Source: Luteitalea pratensis
Lineage (GTDB): Bacteria > Acidobacteriota > Vicinamibacteria > Vicinamibacterales > Vicinamibacteraceae
Direction of reading: 5' to 3'
Assembly (NCBI RefSeq): GCF_001618865.1
Contig: NZ_CP015136.1
Span: 3,445,001-3,509,000 of the forward strand
DNA length: 64,000 nucleotides
Shown: positions 60,096 through 64,000 of the stretch, in pieces
Numbering within the stretch: the first letter of the stretch is position 1
Layout: each line of letters starts with the position of its first letter
The notes under the pieces: model-generated
Told to the model about the DNA's origin: nothing
What the model saw: the letters and a program-made list of their open reading frames with translations, nothing else
The model's database searches: none
Translations under genes and position numbers: made by a program

Positions 60096-60800
60096 ATGTT
60101 CGACGTCTACCTCATTCCCATCGGCGGGGGCCGCCTCGAGCCCTATTGCGAGCCCGCCGAGGACGCGGCGGCGGTCCCTTCACATGAGGATCGCGGGTTG
60201 TTTCGCCGGTTGCTGGACATGTTCCGCCAGATGCTGGCCGATGCCGAAGAGGACCGACGCAAGCGGGCGCGCGGCGAGGAGACGCCGGTGGCGGCGACCC
60301 GACTCGGACGGTTGCAGCAGCGGGTCCTGCGGACCATCGCGGAGCACATCAACGAGCAGCGCCTGCTCTGGCACCTGCGCAAGCACGCCCACGCGACCTT
60401 GCATCATCCCGACGACGTGACCGCCGAGCAGGCCCTGCAGGTGATGCGGGCGTCGTTGCGCAAGGATGGCGACCGGCACGTCATCTGGCTGGTCATCACC
60501 ACCGTTCTCTTCATTGCGTCTGGCGCCCTTGCCATCGTTCCCGGCCCGAACGTGCTCGCCTACTTCCTCGGCTTCTTCGTCGTCGCTCGCTACCTCTCGT
60601 GGCGCGGTGCTCGGCACGGGTTGGGCACCATGATCTGGCACATGACCGCCAGCCCGCCCCTGTCGGAACTGCGCGGCGCACTGCAGCTGTCGGGTGAGGC
60701 ACGCGAGCCCCTGGTGCTCGACATCGCGATGCGGCTCCGGCTCGAGGACCTGCCGCTGTTTGTCGCACGGATGGTGCCTGACCCTCTCGCGACGCCGTAG
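60096..60800 (+). CDS. Membrane protein, possibly K+-H+ exchange-related family
   Basis: The 234-residue protein has a cytosolic amphipathic N-terminal half (about 1-125) and a hydrophobic hairpin (about 128-165; VIWLVITTVLFIASGALAIV, PGPNVLAYFLGFFVVARYLS). The start MFDVYLIPIGGGRLEPYCEP recalls a family of short membrane proteins related by PF10173 to a mitochondrial K+-H+ exchange-linked protein; I am not certain of this. The stop lies inside the first unit of a 29-bp tandem repeat. Confidence 0.55.
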   Translation: MFDVYLIPIGGGRLEPYCEPAEDAAAVPSHEDRGLFRRLLDMFRQMLADAEEDRRKRARGEETPVAATRLGRLQQRVLRTIAEHINEQRLLWHLRKHAHATLHHPDDVTAEQALQVMRASLRKDGDRHVIWLVITTVLFIASGALAIVPGPNVLAYFLGFFVVARYLSWRGARHGLGTMIWHMTASPPLSELRGALQLSGEAREPLVLDIAMRLRLEDLPLFVARMVPDPLATP

Positions 60801-60872
60801 CACCATGCACCTGTGTCGCGACGCCGTAGCACCACGCACCTGTGTCGCGACGCCGTAGCGCCACGCACCTGT
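60786..60872. repeat. Three tandem 29-bp repeats
   Basis: Three 29-bp units (ctcgcgacgccgtagcacca, then tgcacctgt) with a few changes cover the end of the upstream gene and the region before lpxD. Units start at 60786, 60815 and 60844. Confidence 0.9.
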
Positions 60873-60918
60873 GCGCCGAAGCGCGAAGCGCGAAGGCGCA
60901 TGGTACACTCCGCCTGCC

Positions 60919-61983
60919 TTGACGCTGCGTGAACTTGCCGATCTCCTCGGCTGCCGTCTCGAGGGCGACGGTGACCTGCAGATTACCCGCGTTGCGTCGC
61001 TCGAATCCGCGGCCCCCGGCGACGTCGCCTTCTTCAACAATCCCAGGTACGCCAAGGCGCTCGCGGCGACGCGGGCGTCCGCGGTGATTGCCGCCGACGA
61101 TGTCGCCGTGCCGGTGGCGGCGCTGCGGACCATGGAACCGTACGTCGCGTTTGCGCGCGCCCTGGCGCTGCTCCATCCACAGGCTCTGCCACCCGTTGGC
61201 GTCCATGTGACGGCCGTGGTCGAGGCCTCGGCGGTGCTCGGCCCTGACGTGTCCATCGGTCCTTACGCATGCGTCGGCGCCGGCGTGGTGATCGGCGCGC
61301 GCACGGTGGTGCGGGCGCACGTCACGATCGGCGACGGGGCGGTGATCGGCGATGATTGCCTGCTGCACCCGCACGTCAGCGTGCGGGAGCGCGTCACGCT
61401 CGGCCACCGCGTGGTCGTGCAGGATCACGCCGTCATCGGCAGCGACGGCTTCGGGTTCGCGGCGGACTCGACCGGGCAGATGGTCAAGATCCCGCAGGTC
61501 GGGACGGTGGTCGTCGGCAATGACGTGGAAATCGGCGTGTCGACGGCGATCGACCGGCCGCCGATCGGGTCGACCGTGATCGGGGCCGGGACGAAGATCG
61601 ACAACCTGGTGCAGATCGGCCACGGCGTCCAACTCGGCGAGCGTGTGATCCTGGTATCGCAGGTCGGTATCGCCGGCAGCACCACCGTCGGCGCGGGCAC
61701 GATCCTGGCGGGGCAGGTTGGCGTGGCCGGTCACCTCACGCTGGGCAAGGGCGTCCGTGTCACGGCGCAGACCGGCATCCACAACTCGCTGCCGGACAAG
61801 GCGTTTGTCTCCGGATCTCCGGCCTTCGACAACCGGGACTGGCTCAAGGCATCGGCCGTCTTTCGGTACCTGCCCGCACTTCGCAGGCAGGTCCACGAGT
61901 TGCAGCGGCGGCTCGCGGCACTCGAGGCAGCGTCGCCCGGGCCCGACGCACCGGACGAGCCTGCCGGCGAGGCCCTGCCCTGA
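60919..61983 (+). CDS. lpxD: UDP-3-O-acylglucosamine N-acyltransferase LpxD
   Basis: LpxD adds the second acyl chain in lipid A synthesis. The 354-residue product has the N-terminal UDP-binding domain (TLRELADLLGCRLEGDGD) and a left-handed beta helix of hexapeptide repeats (about 105-290), with the catalytic histidine in NLVQIGHGVQLGERV (about 235). A TACACT box lies 9 nt before the TTG start at 60919. fabZ and lpxA, usually adjacent, are not here. Confidence 0.93.
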   Translation: MTLRELADLLGCRLEGDGDLQITRVASLESAAPGDVAFFNNPRYAKALAATRASAVIAADDVAVPVAALRTMEPYVAFARALALLHPQALPPVGVHVTAVVEASAVLGPDVSIGPYACVGAGVVIGARTVVRAHVTIGDGAVIGDDCLLHPHVSVRERVTLGHRVVVQDHAVIGSDGFGFAADSTGQMVKIPQVGTVVVGNDVEIGVSTAIDRPPIGSTVIGAGTKIDNLVQIGHGVQLGERVILVSQVGIAGSTTVGAGTILAGQVGVAGHLTLGKGVRVTAQTGIHNSLPDKAFVSGSPAFDNRDWLKASAVFRYLPALRRQVHELQRRLAALEAASPGPDAPDEPAGEALP

Positions 61984-62036
61984 GCCCTCGCCCCATTTCG
62001 TTGGAGGCAGGGGCACGGCCTGCCATAATCACTGCA

Positions 62037-63413
62037 ATGACACGCATGCTCGCCCGGCCTGTTGCGGCCGCCGCGCTGGCCGTCGGCATCGTGGCGGGAG
62101 CCTTCGAGGCACCTACCGCTGCCACATCCGTCAGGCCAACGGCGTTCAAGTTCGACGACTACACGCTGCCCAACGGGCTGCGGGTCATCCTGCTCGAGGA
62201 TCACTCGACGCCGATCGTCCACGTGACGCTCTGGTACCACGTGGGATCGAAGGACGAGAAGACCGGTCGCACCGGTTTCGCGCACCTGTTCGAGCACATG
62301 ATGTTCAAGGGCAGCAAGAATGTGCAGCCCGAGGCGCACACCTCGTACATCGCGTCGGTCGGTGGGCAGAGCAACGCCTACACCACCGAGGACACGACGG
62401 TCTTCTGGCAAACCGTTCCGGAGCAGTACCTGCCACTCACCCTGTGGCTCGAGGCGGATCGGATGGCGTCGCTCCGCATCGAGGACGCGACGTTCAAGAC
62501 CGAGCGGCAAGTGGTCAAGGAGGAACGCCGGCAGCGGGTGGAGAACCAGCCGTACGGTCGCCTCTCCGAGATCATCTACGACAGCGCGTTCACGACGCAC
62601 CCTTACAAGCACCCTATCATCGGCAGCATGGCCGACCTCGAGGCCGCGAGCATCGAGGACGTGCGAGAGTTCCACCGCAACTATTACCGGCCGGACAACG
62701 CGACGCTGGTGATCGCGGGCGACTTCGACCCGGCCGTCGCCAGGGGCCTCGTCGACCGCGAGTTCAGCAAGGTTCCCAAGCCGGCCGGCGTCGTGCCGCG
62801 CAACATCCCGCAGGAGCCGGCGCGGACCAGGGAGTTACGCGTCACGATCGAGGAGGACTGGCCGCTGCCGGCGGTGGTCGTCGCCTACCCGATCACCTAC
62901 GACGGCAACCCCGACTCCTACCCGCTGCACATCGCCGCGAAGGTGCTCTCCGATGGCACCAGTTCGCGCATCTACCAGCGGCTGGTCTACAAGGAGCGAC
63001 TGGCACTCTCGGCATTCGGGCAGGCGAACCTGATCGAGAACCCGAACCTGTTCTACACCGTGGCCATCGTCGCACCGGGGCACACGCCCGAGCAGGTGAC
63101 CAAGGCGCTGATCGAGGAAATGGACAGGCTCGTGACCGAGCCGATCACCGCGCGCGAGCTCGAACGCAGCAAGAATCAGTTCGCGCGTGATTACGTGCTC
63201 GGACGTCAAACCGTACAGAACAAGGCCACCATCCTCGCGCACGCCGTCGTCCTCCACAAGGGCGATATCGGCACCGCGGACGGGGAGTTCGACATCTTCC
63301 AGAACATGACGGCCGCCGAGGTGCAGCGCGTGGCGAAGACCTATTTCACGCCGCAGAGCCGGATGGTGCTCACGGTGATGCCACGCGGGCAGCGCCCCGC
63401 CGGGGGGCAGTAG
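62037..63413 (+). CDS. M16 zinc peptidase, active-type subunit
   Basis: The 458-residue exported peptidase has a signal peptide (about 1-28) and the inverted zinc motif HxxEH in FAHLFEHMMF (about 80-89), with a second glutamate in the downstream ERRQRVEN segment. It belongs to the pitrilysin/processing-peptidase family and cuts peptides in the envelope. CATAAT lies 7 nt before the ATG. A second, apparently inactive M16 gene overlaps its stop by one base, so a heterodimer is likely. Confidence 0.93.
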   Translation: MTRMLARPVAAAALAVGIVAGAFEAPTAATSVRPTAFKFDDYTLPNGLRVILLEDHSTPIVHVTLWYHVGSKDEKTGRTGFAHLFEHMMFKGSKNVQPEAHTSYIASVGGQSNAYTTEDTTVFWQTVPEQYLPLTLWLEADRMASLRIEDATFKTERQVVKEERRQRVENQPYGRLSEIIYDSAFTTHPYKHPIIGSMADLEAASIEDVREFHRNYYRPDNATLVIAGDFDPAVARGLVDREFSKVPKPAGVVPRNIPQEPARTRELRVTIEEDWPLPAVVVAYPITYDGNPDSYPLHIAAKVLSDGTSSRIYQRLVYKERLALSAFGQANLIENPNLFYTVAIVAPGHTPEQVTKALIEEMDRLVTEPITARELERSKNQFARDYVLGRQTVQNKATILAHAVVLHKGDIGTADGEFDIFQNMTAAEVQRVAKTYFTPQSRMVLTVMPRGQRPAGGQ

Positions 63414-64000
63414 TGATCGTGCGATCGATGCAGACCCTGTGGCTGGCCGCGGTGGCGATCCTGGTCGCGGTGACCTCGCCGCTGTGCGCGCAGGAGCGGC
63501 CGCCACGGCCCCTCGAGGCGCACGACGTCAAGATTCCGCCCTACGAAATCCGGACCCTCCCCAACGGGCTGCGCGTGGTCGTGGTCTCGCAGCACGAGCA
63601 GCCGGCGGTGAGCCTGCGCATGCTCGTCAAGGCCGGGTCGGCGCAGGATCCAGCCGGCAAGCCCGGTGTGGCGGCGATGGTCGGCGGTCTCCTGGATCAG
63701 GGCACTGCCAGGCAGTCGTCCGAGCAGATCTCCGACATCATCGACTACGTGGGCGGGGCGCTCGGATCCGGGGCCGGCACCGACCTTTCGTACGCGAACA
63801 TCCTCGTCCTGAAGGACCGCTTCGACTTCGCGCTGGACCTCATGGCCGACGTGGTGCGCACACCATCGTTCCCGCAGGAGGAACTCGACCGCGTGCGCAC
63901 GCAGGCGCTCTCGGCGATGTCGGTCAACATGCAGGATCCCGAGTTCGTCGCCGATGCCGTGATCGATCGCCTGGTGTACGGGTTCCATCCGTACGGATTG
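63413..64000 (+). CDS. M16 peptidase-like subunit without HxxEH (cut by window edge)
   Basis: The GTG at 63413 overlaps the previous stop (TAGTG); ATG 63428 is the alternative. A signal peptide (LWLAAVAILVAVTSPLCAQ) leads to an M16 fold (IRTLPNGLRVVVVSQHEQPA). Where active enzymes have HxxEH this protein reads VAAMVGGLLDQG, so it is the non-catalytic partner type. The 3' end is outside the window. Confidence 0.88.
   Translation, partial: MIVRSMQTLWLAAVAILVAVTSPLCAQERPPRPLEAHDVKIPPYEIRTLPNGLRVVVVSQHEQPAVSLRMLVKAGSAQDPAGKPGVAAMVGGLLDQGTARQSSEQISDIIDYVGGALGSGAGTDLSYANILVLKDRFDFALDLMADVVRTPSFPQEELDRVRTQALSAMSVNMQDPEFVADAVIDRLVYGFHPYGL

Noticed and set aside
60786-60872. CRISPR array
   Set aside because: The 29-bp units are directly adjacent with no spacers and no cas genes are present.

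Overview
The window is a GC-rich chromosomal segment from a Gram-negative (diderm) bacterium. The LPS genes hldD and lpxD, the outer-membrane barrel, the TolC/HlyD export genes and the gene order thrS-infC-rpmI-rplT-pheS-pheT-zapA fit this. The overall style suggests Acidobacteriota, perhaps the Vicinamibacteria/Luteitalea type: many palindromic repeats, GT-C-like membrane enzymes, and rny followed by thiL. That placement is inference from gene content; no 16S gene is present.

Layout. 1-1513 is the left part of an IS21-family element (istA complete, istB running off the edge). 1673-5250 is a small decayed island bounded by 25-bp direct repeats, one of which is the 3' end of ssrA (tmRNA, 5224-5579, minus). 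It carries small unknown genes, a truncated serine recombinase, an IS21 remnant and only the last codons of a tyrosine integrase. 5.8-9.6 kb holds a GAF protein and a soluble lytic transglycosylase. 9.6-18 kb holds an aminotransferase, three large GT-C-like membrane proteins and an outer-membrane protein. 18.1-22.8 kb is a heterodimeric ABC exporter plus heptose epimerase. 23-27.2 kb (minus) is a methyltransferase, a 3D-domain protein, thiL and rny, preceded by a candidate 6S-like RNA. 28.9-37 kb (minus) is the translation cluster tRNA-Val, thrS, infC, rpmI, rplT, pheS, pheT, a ZapB-like gene and zapA. 37-41 kb holds an S41 protease-like protein, an EnvC-like activator, ruvX and mltG. 41.4-46.8 kb (minus) is ymdB-xseA-xseB-ispA-tlyA-nadK with 4-nt overlaps throughout. 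46.8-48 kb has two divergent Hsp20 genes. 48-55.8 kb (minus) is a sigma-54-type regulator followed by a six-gene operon (small RiPP-precursor-like peptide, TolC, HlyD, two ABC ATPases, one ABC-2 permease), every junction being a 4-nt overlap and the operon preceded by a -24/-12 promoter match. 56-64 kb holds gatCA, a PLC/S1-P1-like secreted hydrolase, lpxD and a pair of M16 peptidases.

Three themes stand out. First, the sigma-54-regulated peptide/export operon at 48-56 kb is the best candidate for an undescribed system. Second, several families of palindromic repeats lie between genes and also inside essential genes in frame (pheT, xseA, thiL, membrane enzymes). Third, many genes have a TANNNT-like -10 box 6-9 nt before the start codon, which predicts leaderless mRNAs.
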